Assembly (NCBI GenBank): GCA_033557465.1
Contig: CM066033.1
Coordinates: 591,386,438 to 591,450,437, forward strand
DNA: 64,000 bases
From: Ichthyophis bannanicus
Lineage: Eukaryota > Chordata > Amphibia > Gymnophiona > Ichthyophiidae
Direction of reading: 5' to 3'
The notes beneath the pieces were generated by a model, which saw nothing but the letters and a program-made list of their open reading frames with translations, made no database searches and was not told the DNA's origin. This document shows, piece after piece, positions 21,547 through 30,850 of the stretch. A program made the position numbers and the translations under genes. Within the stretch, counting starts at the first letter, position 1; the number at the start of each line of letters is the position of its first letter.

Positions 21547-22830
21547 CGGTTTGTTTTATTAATGAAATCCAGCTTTTCAACAACTTTGGACACAAATGGA
21601 AGGTTAGAGACTTGGTAATACTTAAAAGGAATGGATGGGGCAAGAGAGATAGTTATAGCTGGGGAAGGGGGGAATGCTTTCTGGCTTCTTTATTAACCAT
21701 CGGGTAGAGATGAGGTAGAAGTACATGAAAGAATCCATGACCAATTGGGATGGAGAGGGAAGTCAACTGTGGCAATGCATGTCAAATTAAAACAAAAATT
21801 GCCTCCTTTTGCATGGTGATAGCAGACCTAATAAGGAACATTGGCCTCAACAAACCTGTATGGCCTTGACCTATCCCAAAGATGCATAATTCACAACAGG
21901 GCAAGAGTGAGTCCCACTTCCTCCTGTCCTGATACTGCCATCATACAAAATGGTAATGCCTGACCTCTAACAGTACGTTGGAACGGTTACTGATAGGAGT
22001 CAATAGTGGGGTTAATCTTACAAATAAGATCAGATTGTTCTGCATTGGGGTCAGTACATAGGGGTTAGTCTTCCAAATAAGAGAACCCATTTTTTTATTT
22101 CAGAGTGATTTCTTCCCTGGTCAGTCCCCTATGGAGCTTGCATCTCCACCAGACTTGTTCTTTAGGCAAAACAGTTGAAAGGGACTTGAAGTGGGGTACC
22201 CTCTGAAAAGGTTAATAAGGAGAATGACTTGGAATTTTGTTGACAGCCTAGTACAGAGGCCTTCAGGACTGGAGTTGGAAATCCCCTGGCCTAGCAGAAT
22301 GTGATATAGAAGCCAAAGCCGTATTTTGTAAATGTTTGTGAAAAGATGAGACAGAATGTTTTTTGCTTGTCCCAATTAACCTGGGCAATGTCTGTGCCTA
22401 GCTTGACTTTAAACATGTAGTGTTTAGCTTCACCTGTAAAGCAGAGGCATGACAGAGTGATATGACAAATTTGTACCATGTTGCAGCTTTTTCCTACTAA
22501 AATAAGTACTATGGCCTAGCTGGAATAGGAATTAAGAGAGAACTGCTTAAGTTTGCAAGCCTAAATTCCTCTGCTTAAGTTTAAGTAGAACTGTTATGGT
22601 ATAATTTTCTATGTGTGATTTCATTCCTACTTGAATTTAGAGAATTGGAGCCAAAGAGCAGAGGTTTTACTACCTAGTGAACCCAGTCAGAAGCAGCACA
22701 AGCTTTCAAAAACAAATCTCACATTCTCATTTTATAACATTAAATAAACTCACCAGAGCACAGCAGTTTTTACGGATACTGAAGTCATGCCAAATATGAT
22801 GGTTAAATAAAGCATTAATATAGAACTTAC
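21547..22830 (-). other. LINE RT fragment then unannotated intron sequence
   Basis: 21547-21640 on the minus strand reads YYQVSNLPFVSKVVEKLDF, an RT finger motif that pairs with the fragment at 15690-15949. From about 21660 to 22830 I recognise nothing; it is AT-rich sequence consistent with intron. Confidence 0.45.
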
Positions 22831-22884
22831 CTGTAAAATTGTTTTTGCGAAAAGTGCCACAGAGGGATGAAAGTGTTCAGCAAG
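22831..22884 (-). CDS. CEBPZ: CEBPZ exon (54 bp), phase 0 to phase 0
   Basis: On the minus strand this segment is preceded by a pyrimidine-rich TTTTTCTTTTTAG acceptor and followed by an excellent donor, CAG|GTAAGT. Its 18 codons translate to LAEHFHPSVALFAKTILQ with no stop. It follows in frame the exon at 46184-46272, giving the junction WELKK|LAEHF. From family knowledge, this matches the conserved C-terminal half of the NOC1/Mak21 domain of CEBPZ, a nucleolar protein acting in 60S ribosome assembly (its older name refers to CCAAT-element binding). It lies in otherwise transposon-dominated sequence, and the strong conservation of an 18-codon peptide with flawless splice sites argues for a live exon. 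The next downstream exon was not found in the left 22.8 kb. Confidence 0.85.
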
Positions 22885-23846
22885 CTAAAAAGAAAAACAT
22901 GTTTTTAAAAGGTTGATTTTTTTTCCCCCACAGTGAATGATGTCAGACTAATAGATGCATACTACTATTAGGTAAGATCATCAAGTGGCTTTATTCAATC
23001 ATTTGCCCATGCTGCACTCAGCTGCTGCTTTAAGTAACACTTATCTATGCTCTTGCTAATTAAAGACATGTTAAGTTTTTAAAGCTAAGCTAACACGCTT
23101 CTCTGCCTTCAGTACTTGAAACCTTGTTCCCTCTAAGCTTTCCTGTGAAAATGCAAGGTGCTGACAATAGTGCGGTATATAAAAAATGTTAAATAAATAA
23201 ATAAATAAACTCTCAAACAAAATGATTAATAGACCATTTGTTTTGTTTCTTTATTGTTGTTCTCCCCTTTATGTGGGCTAAGAATGAAATTTATCATTAC
23301 TGATTGTATATTATTATGTTATAGGGTATATTTCTATTCCAGTTTCCTGTATGCAAGTATTTTGTGTGGAAATTAATTTAAAATAATGATTAAGAGACTT
23401 TCAAAGAATGGGAACATATCTGAGGTGTCAAGATCATCTGAGGGGCATTCAAGTTATCATGCCAAATCTTAAAGTATGCTGATTTGCATGCAGCACAGCA
23501 ATGCCCACAAAACAAGTAATCAAGACATTGATGAGTGAAATCACCAGTGCACTAAGATGCCACAGAACTCTTGAAACTATGAAGCATCATCAATGCATGT
23601 TACTATACACTAGAGCTGTCTTGAACCACAGAAGCAGTAATGAGATATTCAAGCACTACTCTCAAGGCATGGAAACACTCCTTAAATGTTAAGTGCACTG
23701 AAGTGCTGCTGAGTTGAACACAAAAGTCGTTAACATATCCTCATAGCACTCCAACTCCTTGCAGGTCATTCTAAGAATTCATTTCATATACTTAAAATGA
23801 GAATAACCAATAAACCTGACAGATTATTTAAAGATAATTATTTTGC
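22885..23846. other. Intron sequence, no gene; a LINE/SINE-type tail at 23163-23212
   Basis: Part of the inferred 23.3 kb CEBPZ intron. At 23163-23212 GTGCGGTATATAAAAAATGT followed by (AAAT)n matches the 3' tail type seen on the SINE at 28675-28969 (GCGCGGTATATAAGAG). No head or ORF is attached, so it is probably a short 3' remnant. Nothing else was recognised. Confidence 0.45.
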
Positions 23847-24199
23847 TTACCAGATAACGTTCTTTCCTTGAGTCCTGCTAGACCAATTCCAGACAAGTGG
23901 GTTGTGTCCCCCTACCAGCAGATGTGGAGACAGAGGAAACTTTCAGAGGCTTCGTATGAAATCATGCCGTATCAGCCAGAACCCCTAGGAGGAACCTTCA
24001 GTATTCATATCACAGCATATGGGGAGGAACCTCCGATTTCCCACAATCTCAGTGAAGGTAACTAGGTTCAACAGAACACAAAAACAATAACTATGTGCAG
24101 GATCAGCTTTAACAAAAAAGACTTGTCAGAGGCCCACAGGGCCATCCAAAGAGAATAGCAGACCTAGCAATTATCCAGGGCAGGTCCTAGACAGGTTTA

Positions 24200-24283
24200 A
24201 CAAGACTCAAGAAAAGGACATTATCTGGTAAGGAAAAGATCACTTTTCATACTGTCCTGCTAGACCAGTCCAGTCAAATGGGA
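24200..24283. repeat. Internal complementary region of DIRS D3
   Basis: AAGACTCAAGAAAAGGACAT then TATCTGGTAAG is the reverse complement of the left end (CTTACCAGATAACGTTCTTT then CCTTGAGTCCTG, with mismatches). TCATACTGTCCTGCTAGACC then AGTCCAG is the reverse complement of the right end at 27512-27548. Same arrangement as in D2 and in the A-C family. Confidence 0.75.
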
Positions 24284-24293
24284 CGTATAAAAG

Positions 24294-24596
24294 CTACAAC
24301 TCCACTGGGCGGAAAGATGACACAGCAACTTTTAAGACCTCTGAGCCAAAGGCTGTGTCCGCCTGAGTATGGATATCTAAGTGGCAATGTTTGACAAAAG
24401 TGGGAAGTGATGCCCACTTTTTCATCTGACAACTGTCTGAGGAGGCTACCAAGCTATGCTCCCCGTCCATAAGAATGCTTGCACCCCAGTGAAAAGTGCA
24501 TGCAAACCCTCTGGAATCGGCCAATTCCACAACAGAATCATGGAGGCAATCACCTCCTTGATCCAGCACCCTAAAGCGGTCTACAAAACAGTACAA
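24294..24596 (-). pseudogene. DIRS D3 tyrosine recombinase C-terminus
   Basis: A 100-residue frame containing WASLPTFVKHCHLDIHTQAD, equivalent to the WSS-x-TF-x-x-HY-x-LE block of the other copies; here the nucleophile Tyr position reads Cys. It then continues TAFGSEVLKVAV, equivalent to SAFGQAVLRNLF. The HxxR motif and the N-terminal half are not present in frame. A remnant of the enzyme, inactive. Confidence 0.65.
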
Positions 24597-24769
24597 ATAG
24601 ATGGTCTGACGTACAGAAAGAGTTAGTAACCTGGAGGTTTTGGAGTCCCAGGACCCTCGAGGTCCACAAAAGGGTTGAGACTGGAACCCAGAAAAAGAGG
24701 GGGAAAAAAAAGGTTTCCGGGACAGTATCTACGGAAGTCCCGGGAGCTAAAACCTGTCGTTTCTTTCTC

Positions 24770-25460
24770 TATAACATTAACAAAATTTTTCCTTCCTCTC
24801 TGAACACACTACTAAGGCTCTTGTCCACTCTTTGGTTACCTCCTGTCTTGACTATTACAACCTCCTCCTTGCTGGTCTCCCTCAGTGTCATCTCTCTCCT
24901 CTTCAATCTATCCAGAACTCGGCTGCACCGCTAATCTTGTCAGTCCAGATACATTTATATAACCCCCCTCTTCTAAAAATCACTTCAGTGGCTCCCCTTC
25001 CATTTCCGTATCCAATTCAAACTTCTTCTTCTAACATATAAATGCAATCACTCTACTGTCCCTCATTACCTTTCCTCTCTTCTTTCTCCCTACAACCCTT
25101 CTCATGAACTCCGCACCTCCTTTGGGGTTTGCAGAAGAAGAAAAGGACAGACAGAAGAAAAAGTCAGACTGATCTTTTCACCTTGCTGCTCCATTTGCAT
25201 GAAACAAGCTTCCTCTATCTTTACGTCAAGTCTCTTCTCTCCCGCTCTTCAAATCCATGCTAAAAGCTTACCTCTTTGAGGCCGCATTTGGATCCTAATC
25301 TCTTGTTCTCCTTGCCTCCTTCCCTATTTGAATCCCTATGTTTCTCTTGTATTGTTCTGTCTGTCTTATTTAGATTGCAAGCTCTATGAGCAGGGACCGT
25401 CTTCTTTATATGTTTGTACAGCACTGTGTATGCCTTGTAGTGCTATATAAAATGAGTAAT
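24770..25460 (+). mobile_element. L2-like LINE 3' end inserted in DIRS D3
   Basis: Plus-strand frames give LVTSCLDYYNLLLAGLPQCH then LQSIQNSAAPLILS, the LDYCN...LLAGLP...LQ-x-IQNSAARL signature of L2-type reverse transcriptase C-termini. The 3' UTR contains ATTGCAAGCTCTATGAGCAG, then GGACCGTCTTC, and ends TGCTATATAAAATGAGTAAT followed by AGTAGTAGCAG, a typical L2-like 3' end. 5'-truncated, with several stops. Confidence 0.75.
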
Positions 25461-25499
25461 AGTAGTAGCAGTCTGAATAGCGTGTGCGAGGAACACAGG

Positions 25500-26310
25500 C
25501 ATGTGCTGAAGAGGACAACATGTCCGTACGCCTCCCAGGTGCTTTTGACCTATCCTCTAGGAGGTGATGCGGTTTGGACTCACCCAAGTCCTTAACCAGC
25601 TCCAACTCTGCTCCAAACAAGAGCCTCCCGTCCAATGGCAGAGTCATATCCAATGTCACACCACCGTCAACAGAGCTAGGTCTTTAGCAGCCAAGTGGAC
25701 GAGATCATACAAAGCATTCAACAAAAAGGCTGTAGTTACTCCAAAACGGGCATAAAATCCTCTGGCGCAAGGGACTGAATCCCTGAAGCAGAGCTCAGGT
25801 TGTCAGGCTCGCACATACCAACAACTGCACGATAACAGTGAAGGCTGCAAGCTGATTTTTCCAGATAGTATCCACCTTACATTAATTTTCTCCATATCTT
25901 TCATAAGTTATATAAAATTCTATTTTATTTTATCTCTGCACCCCATGGTCTCTTTTTAAGTGGAAGAGACCTCGTATTCTCAGTTTTATCCCCTCTGGTT
26001 TGGGAAAGGCTGACTCAGACTTCTGAACACTCTGAAAGAGGGGGTGAAATCTGTGGTCCTTGTTCACTCTATGGAGGGTCAGTCAAATTTAGGGTGGATG
26101 CCACCTAAGCAATCAGGGTCGTAATTTGTCCTGCCTGAACAGGTGAATAATAGTGGACTTGTGATCTTCAGAATGAGAGGACAATTCGTCCTCCAAATCA
26201 GAATCAGTGCCCGAAACATCAGGACTGGACTCTGGGTATCAGCCAAAGGTCAGATGATCTGAATCTTCAGACTTCAATAATTACTAAGGGCGCTTAGAAG
26301 ACGGAGACCG
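25500..26310 (-). pseudogene. DIRS D3 gag remnant
   Basis: The 25659-25384 frame has PLDGRLLFGAELELVKDLGE then SKPHHLLEDRSKAPGRR, a block I associate with the capsid-like ORF of DIRS elements. Farther right are acidic Ser-rich pieces (SEDSDHLTFG, then SGTDSDLEDELSSHSEDH around 26160-26270), as in the gag linker region of related elements. Broken by frameshifts and by a non-gag repeat segment at 25875-25990. Confidence 0.5.
25875..25990 (+). repeat. Dispersed repeat, copy 1 (partner 45540-45655)
   Basis: ACATTAATTTTCTCCATATC then TTTCATAAGTTATATAAAAT then CACCCCATGGTCTCTTT is repeated, in the same order and strand, at 45540-45655. Family not recognised; it may be part of a LINE 3' UTR. Confidence 0.6.
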
Positions 26311-27419
26311 AGCCTGGCTCAGACTCATCCACAGTCCCTCCTCCGAGGAAGCAGAAAGAGATTGAGAAGACCAGAGGCTCCAGGGTCTGTGCTGCCATGC
26401 CAGAAAGACCAAGCTTGTTGTAGAAAGGAGAAGAACTCCAAGGAGGACAACCCAGAACTCGGAAGCTCCCCTCTGGCCAGATGGCCCCATCACTGGGGGA
26501 AGCAGCAGGTGACGACTCCTTCCGCAAAGGTGGGGATCCAGGCAAGAGAGCGTCAAGATGGTAGGCCCCCATCTTCCTTCTTCAGGGCAATGTCCACTGC
26601 CAATAGCAGCAAAGGAGATAAGGCTGAAGCACTCATATCTCCCAGTTGTGAAGGGCCTTCTAAGAGTATGCAAGCAGAGCAGATACCAGAATCCAGCAAC
26701 AGACTCTATGCTTTCCGCAGACCAGGCAGCATAAGATCTTCCACTGCAACAAGCAGTCAGACAATGCAAGCTGAAAGTGTGCTAAGTTGGCGCAATACAC
26801 CGTCTGCACGGGCAGGGTTGCATGTATTAGCTCTGCATGCACAGAAAGCAAATGGACAGAGCCACGCACAAAAGGGTCACACAAACAGTCATTGTGTGCC
26901 ACCAGCATGCACCGGGGAAGGCACTGTAAAGCACTGGAAGCACAAACACCACGCACAGGCATTTAGGAAAAGTGGGAAAACACAGGCACTGAACCCGACT
27001 TAGTCCCTGGCAACGGACGAAGTCGGGAGCCCCCATAAACAAGATAGACAGATAGGTTTAGTCTTTGGTTCTCACCTCCGGGAAGCCCATGGCACTAAGA
27101 TTTGGAAGGATTCTTCAAGCCTCACACAAACTCCTTTTCCAATCTCTGGGCTGCTCAATGTGCCCTTAACAAGATAATGGCAGGGAGCTGAACCAATTTC
27201 CCTCTTGCTAATAGCATTCGAGAAGAGCACCTGCTTTAAGGCTGACCCTAGTGGAGCCTCACACGTCGCACGCCAGTGAGAAATCCACAAGAATGGTTAT
27301 TCACGAGCGAAATCAATTTTTTCCTCTCAAATCTTCCTTGAATTCTTTTAGATTTTCACAGAGCTGAAAAATTGCATCCATCATCTGCTGGGGACAGAAT
27401 TACTGAAGAAGGTTTCCTC
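26311..27419. other. D3 leader/gag region, mostly undecipherable
   Basis: Expected to correspond to the gag N-terminus and leader of D3 by position. Long frames exist on both strands (for example 26362-27003 plus and 26284-26769 minus), but none shows a family motif. I treat them as chance ORFs in moderately GC-rich sequence. Confidence 0.35.
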
Positions 27420-27578
27420 TAGGGGTTCTGGATGATATGGCATGATGTCACAAGAAGCCTTTGGAAACTTCCTCTGTCTCCACATCTGCTGATAGGGGAA
27501 TACAACCCACTAGTCTGGACTAGTCTAGCAGGATAGCATGAAAGCATATTTCACTATGTTGAGCACCATAGTCTAGAC

Positions 27579-27772
27579 CAGAGGTTCCCAACCCAGCCCT
27601 CAGGGGATACCTAGGCCATTTGGGTTTTCAGGATTCCCACAATGACAATGCATGAGATTGATTTGCATGTATTGCCTTCATTGTATGCAAATCTCTCATG
27701 CATATTCATTGTGGGAATCCTGAAAACCCAACTGGCCTAGGTGTGCCCCGAACAATGGGTTGGGAACCTCTG
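27579..27772. mobile_element. hAT-type MITE, 194 bp, foldback
   Basis: Terminal inverted repeats CAGAGGTTCCCAACCCA and TGGGTTGGGAACCTCTG. An 8-bp target duplication GTCTAGAC (27571-27578) / GTCTACAC (27773-27780) has one mismatch and fits the hAT nTCTAGAn preference. The interior is also palindromic: TTTTCAGGATTCCCACAATG is complementary to the block CATTGTGGGAATCCTGAAAA at 27707-27726. No coding capacity. Confidence 0.9.
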
Positions 27773-27780
27773 GTCTACAC

Positions 27781-28164
27781 AGTCAGATGAATCAGTATTC
27801 AGATCACCACATCAAAATTAAACAGCACTTTCTAGATTTCTGAAAGAGAACTAATTGAACAAAAGAGTTTACATTTCAAAATAAAATTATATATAGCAGA
27901 GCAACTATATGAAGCACATCACTGATTTGTGAAAGAAAAACAACTGACAGCTAAGAGGAATGAATGAGAATTTGTTGCTATCAAGGATTCCAGGTTTGCA
28001 AGCTCCTCTATTTTCCCACACAGACCTTTCAACTTCTGGATTAGCCAAGATAGTGCAGAGGTCTGGATTACTCAGTCTGGCTGTTATCTATCTTGGTCAC
28101 TATATTGAACTACTCCAGAGCAAAACATGAGATAGGTAAAATTGAATCCTAAAACAAATTCAAA
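27781..28164. other. No feature recognised
   Basis: AT-rich intron sequence between the hAT MITE and the 3' end of the RTE-like LINE. I see nothing supportable in it. Confidence 0.5.
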
Positions 28165-28674
28165 ATGTCATTCATATACTGTATTTGTTGTTGCTGTCAA
28201 GTGTTGTTGAGTCTGTGTCGACACATGGCAACCCTCTGGATAGTTGTCCTAAACTGTCTTCAGTCAGATGGCTCATTGTTGACAGAGTGGCACCCATAGC
28301 TGCTCTTATTGTATCGAGCCATCTTATTGCTGGTCTTCCTCGTTTGCGTTGACCTTCTACCTTGCCAAGCATGGATGCCATACTGGGTCAAACCAAGGTC
28401 CATCAAGCCCAGTATCATGTTTCCAACAGTGGCAAAACTAGGTCATAAGTATCTAGCAGTTTCCCCATCTTCACATGATGTGTCCAAAGTATGAAAGTCA
28501 AAGTTAAAGTGTTGTCATCTGAGCTTCTAAAGAAAGCTTAGGTTTGATCTCCTCTAGTACTAACTGGTTTATTCTTTGGGCAGTCCATGGAATACACAGT
28601 ATTCGTCGCCAGCACCATAATTCAAAGGCATTGATTTTTTTCCTCTCTTTTTCCCTGTCCAACTTTCACATCCA
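28165..28674 (-). mobile_element. RTE/BovB-like LINE, 3' segment
   Basis: The minus-strand frame 28381-28172 gives MLGKVEGQRKRGRPAIRWLD, the classic C-terminal motif of BovB/RTE ORF2 (GK-x-x-G-x-R-x-RGR-x-x-x-RWLD). 28674-28555 gives KINAFELWCWRRILCIPWTA then QRINQLVLEEI, the block that precedes it. Between them, 28381-28500 contains a short unrelated repeat (TACTGGGTCAAACCAAGGTC, then CATCAAGCCCAGTATC). The LINE continues upstream across the SINE at 28675. Confidence 0.85.
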
Positions 28675-28969
28675 AGGAGTGGAGGAGTGGCCTAGTGGTT
28701 GGGGCAAGGTACTTCAGGCCGGAAGGTCGGGGGTTCAAATCCCACTAGAGGACAGCAACCTTGGGCCGGAAGGACTGGGGTTTCTAGTCCCACAGGTACT
28801 CCTTGTGGTCTTGGGCAAGCCACTTAACCCTCCATAGCCCATGTTCCCTGTAAAATAGTTATCTCCAAGTTATAATGCCCTGTTCAATGTAACTTCAGTT
28901 TGTTCAATGTAAACCGCACTGATGCAGAATAGCGCGGTATATAAGAGAATGGAAATAAAAAAAAATAAA
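28675..28969 (+). mobile_element. CORE-type SINE with a different LINE tail
   Basis: The same head as the SINE at 9290-9574 (GGAGTGGCCTAGTGGTTGGG A box; GGGGTTCAAATCCC B box; CTTGGGCAAGCCACTTAACC). After CCATGTTCCCTGTAA the sequence differs and ends AACCGCACTGATGCAGAATA then GCGCGGTATATAAGAG, followed by an A-rich tail. It lies in the RTE-like LINE exactly within the YGCESW codons. The possible duplication ATCCA (28670-28674 / 28970-28974) is short. Confidence 0.88.
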
Positions 28970-29317
28970 ATCCATATGTTATTGAAAATACCATGGCTTG
29001 AACAAGTCAAATCTTTGTATGGAGAGAGACATCTCTGCCCTTGAAAATCTTGTTTAGGTCCTCATAGCCAATCTGCCAAGAGCAATGCACCATCTGATTT
29101 CTTGACTGCTTGTCATTTCTTTATTGATAGTTAATCCAAATAGGTTAAAGGTTGTCCATTATTTCAATTTCTTCTCCAACAATGAACTTGATGATTTTGC
29201 TAGTTGCCATGAACTTTGTCTTCTTTACATTAGGATGCAGGCCCATTTTGAGACTATGTTCTTTGATCTTGAGAAGCAAATGTTTCAGATTGTCTTCACT
29301 TTCAGCCAGTAAAGTGT
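28970..29317 (-). mobile_element. RTE/BovB-like LINE, segment between SINE and DIRS B
   Basis: On the minus strand: LLAESEDNLKHLLLKIKEHS (29310-29250), KTKFMATSKIIKF, then EIRWCIALGRLAMRT and RAEMSLSIQRFDLFKPWYF, matching the RT thumb region of BovB/RTE ORF2. The frame joins, across DIRS B, to NNLRYADDTT at 35061-35100. Confidence 0.85.
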
Positions 29318-29584
29318 AGTTACTCACCTGTAACAGGTGTTCTCCAGGGACAGCAGTAATCAGTCCTCACATATGGGTGACGTCGGCTCCAACGGAGCCC
29401 ATGCAGAGCAAATCCCCAGCTTTCAAAGAAAGCCTTTGGGATTGCTATCATGCATGCGTGGTCCCCTTCCCACCCAAGGGTGCCATCTTGCTCAGTCAAA
29501 TGACATAGCTAAAAGACAGCAAAAAACAAATAAAGATGGCATGACTGCAACTGCAAGGGGAGGAGGGAGGGTTGTGAGGACTGA

Positions 29585-29680
29585 TTCTTGCTGTCCCCAG
29601 AGAACACCTGTTAACAGGTGAGTAACTACGCTTTCTCTGGGAACAAGCAGGAAGTCAGTCCTCACATATGGGACTCCCCA
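29585..29680. repeat. Internal complementary region of DIRS B
   Basis: GAACACCTGTTAACAGGTGA then GTAACTAC is the complement of the left terminus (29318-29345). GGAACAAGCAGGAAGTCAGT then CCTCACATATGGG is the complement of the right terminus near 35015-35060. It resembles the D2 and D3 arrangement. Confidence 0.85.
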
Positions 29681-29840
29681 ACTACAGGCTACCAAAACCT
29701 ATAGCCAAAAAAGGCTCCCTCATGAAGAGCCACAAGCAGCAGCAATGAAATCCGCATAACGGACCAAACAGGACCTCTGCATCCGAAGGAACTAGCACTC
29801 CGGTAGCCTAAACACAGAAGGGTCGGAGGGCAGGAGCTGC

Positions 29841-30850
29841 TTAGACCCCGAAAAGGTTATGGAGCATGGCCTGGCTGAAGGCCCTGTCCCGTTGGGACTC
29901 TCTATCCAGGCAGTAATGAGATGCGAAGGTATGGACTGAAGACCAGGTGGCGGCCCGGCAGATGTCTGCCAGCAGGACCGAACACAGGTTGGCTACTGAG
30001 GTTGCCATAGCCCTGACCCGGTGCGCCGTGACCCAGCCTTCTAATAGAAGCCTCGCCTCCTCATAAGCCCGGGCAATAAAGTCCACCACCCATGTGGACA
30101 GCATATGCTTGGACAACGCCTCCCCCAGCTTACTGGGGTCATAGGAAATGAAAAGCTGAGAGAGACTTTACGATGGCCCTGAGTGTGTTGGACATAGAAG
30201 GACAAGGCCCTCTTACAGTCCAAGGTATGGAGGACCGTTTCTGCTCGACTGGCGTGCACTCTGGGAAAGAAGGTAGTGAGGACCACCTCCTTGTTGAGGT
30301 GGAAAAAGGACAACACCTTCGGAAGGAACTTGGGATGCGTGCGAACCACCACCTTATTCTTGTAAAACCTGGTGTAAGGCGCCTCAGCCACGAGGACCTG
30401 GAGCTCGCTTACCCTACGGGCAGAAGTGAGCGTGACCAGGCAAACCACCTTCCAGGAAATATAGCAAAGGTGGCACATAGCCAGGAGCTCGAATGGCGGC
30501 AGGGTGAATTGCCCCAACACCACATTGAGATCCCATTCGGTCGCCGGAGGGGCGAACTGGGGGCTTAGACAGGAGTAGACCCCTTAGGAAGCGGGACACC
30601 ACTGGGTGGGCCGAGGGGCTTCCCGTCCACCTGATGGTGATTCACCACACTCTCAGAGTTAGACAAACTCTGCATGAGAGAGGTGGAGCAGATATTGTAA
30701 CACTGTGACCACCGGGCAAGAGAAGGAGGTCGGCCCACCGCTCAGTGCACCAAAGTGTGAACTATGCCACTTAAAAGCATAGGCCCATCTGGTAGACGCC
30801 TTGCGTGAGGCTAACATAACATCCTCCGCCTCTTTAGGGAGGTGGAGCGG
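29841..30850 (-). pseudogene. DIRS B tyrosine recombinase
   Basis: N-terminal LASRKASTRWAYAFKW (about 30825-30775); middle LTSARRVSELQVLV (about 30430-30390) with the first catalytic Arg; VVRTHPKFLPKVLSFFHL; C-terminal TAHRVRAMATSVANL (HxxR) and TFASHYCLD (Tyr nucleophile) in 30116-29841. Two frame changes (about 30120 and 30550) separate the parts. All catalytic residues are still readable, so this is a recently decayed copy. Confidence 0.82.

Larger units (their letters stand above)
23847..27550 (-). mobile_element. DIRS-like element D3 (third family)
   Basis: The left end TTGCTTACCAGATAACGTTC and a right end terminating in CTAGTCTAGCAGGATAGCAT, then GAAAGCATA, share an inverted block: TCCTGCTAGACCAATTCCAG (left) and its complement at 27512-27535, then ACCAGCAGATGTGGAGACAG with its complement near 27475-27495. 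An internal complementary region lies at 24200-24283. Coding remnants are a recombinase C-terminus (24294-24596) and a gag segment (about 25500-26310). RT and RNase H are absent. An L2-like LINE 3' end occupies about 24770-25460. Confidence 0.75.

Noticed and set aside
26362..27003. A 213-codon plus-strand frame in D3
   Set aside because: No family motif; it lies in the leader/gag region of a minus-strand DIRS element and overlaps an equally long opposite frame.
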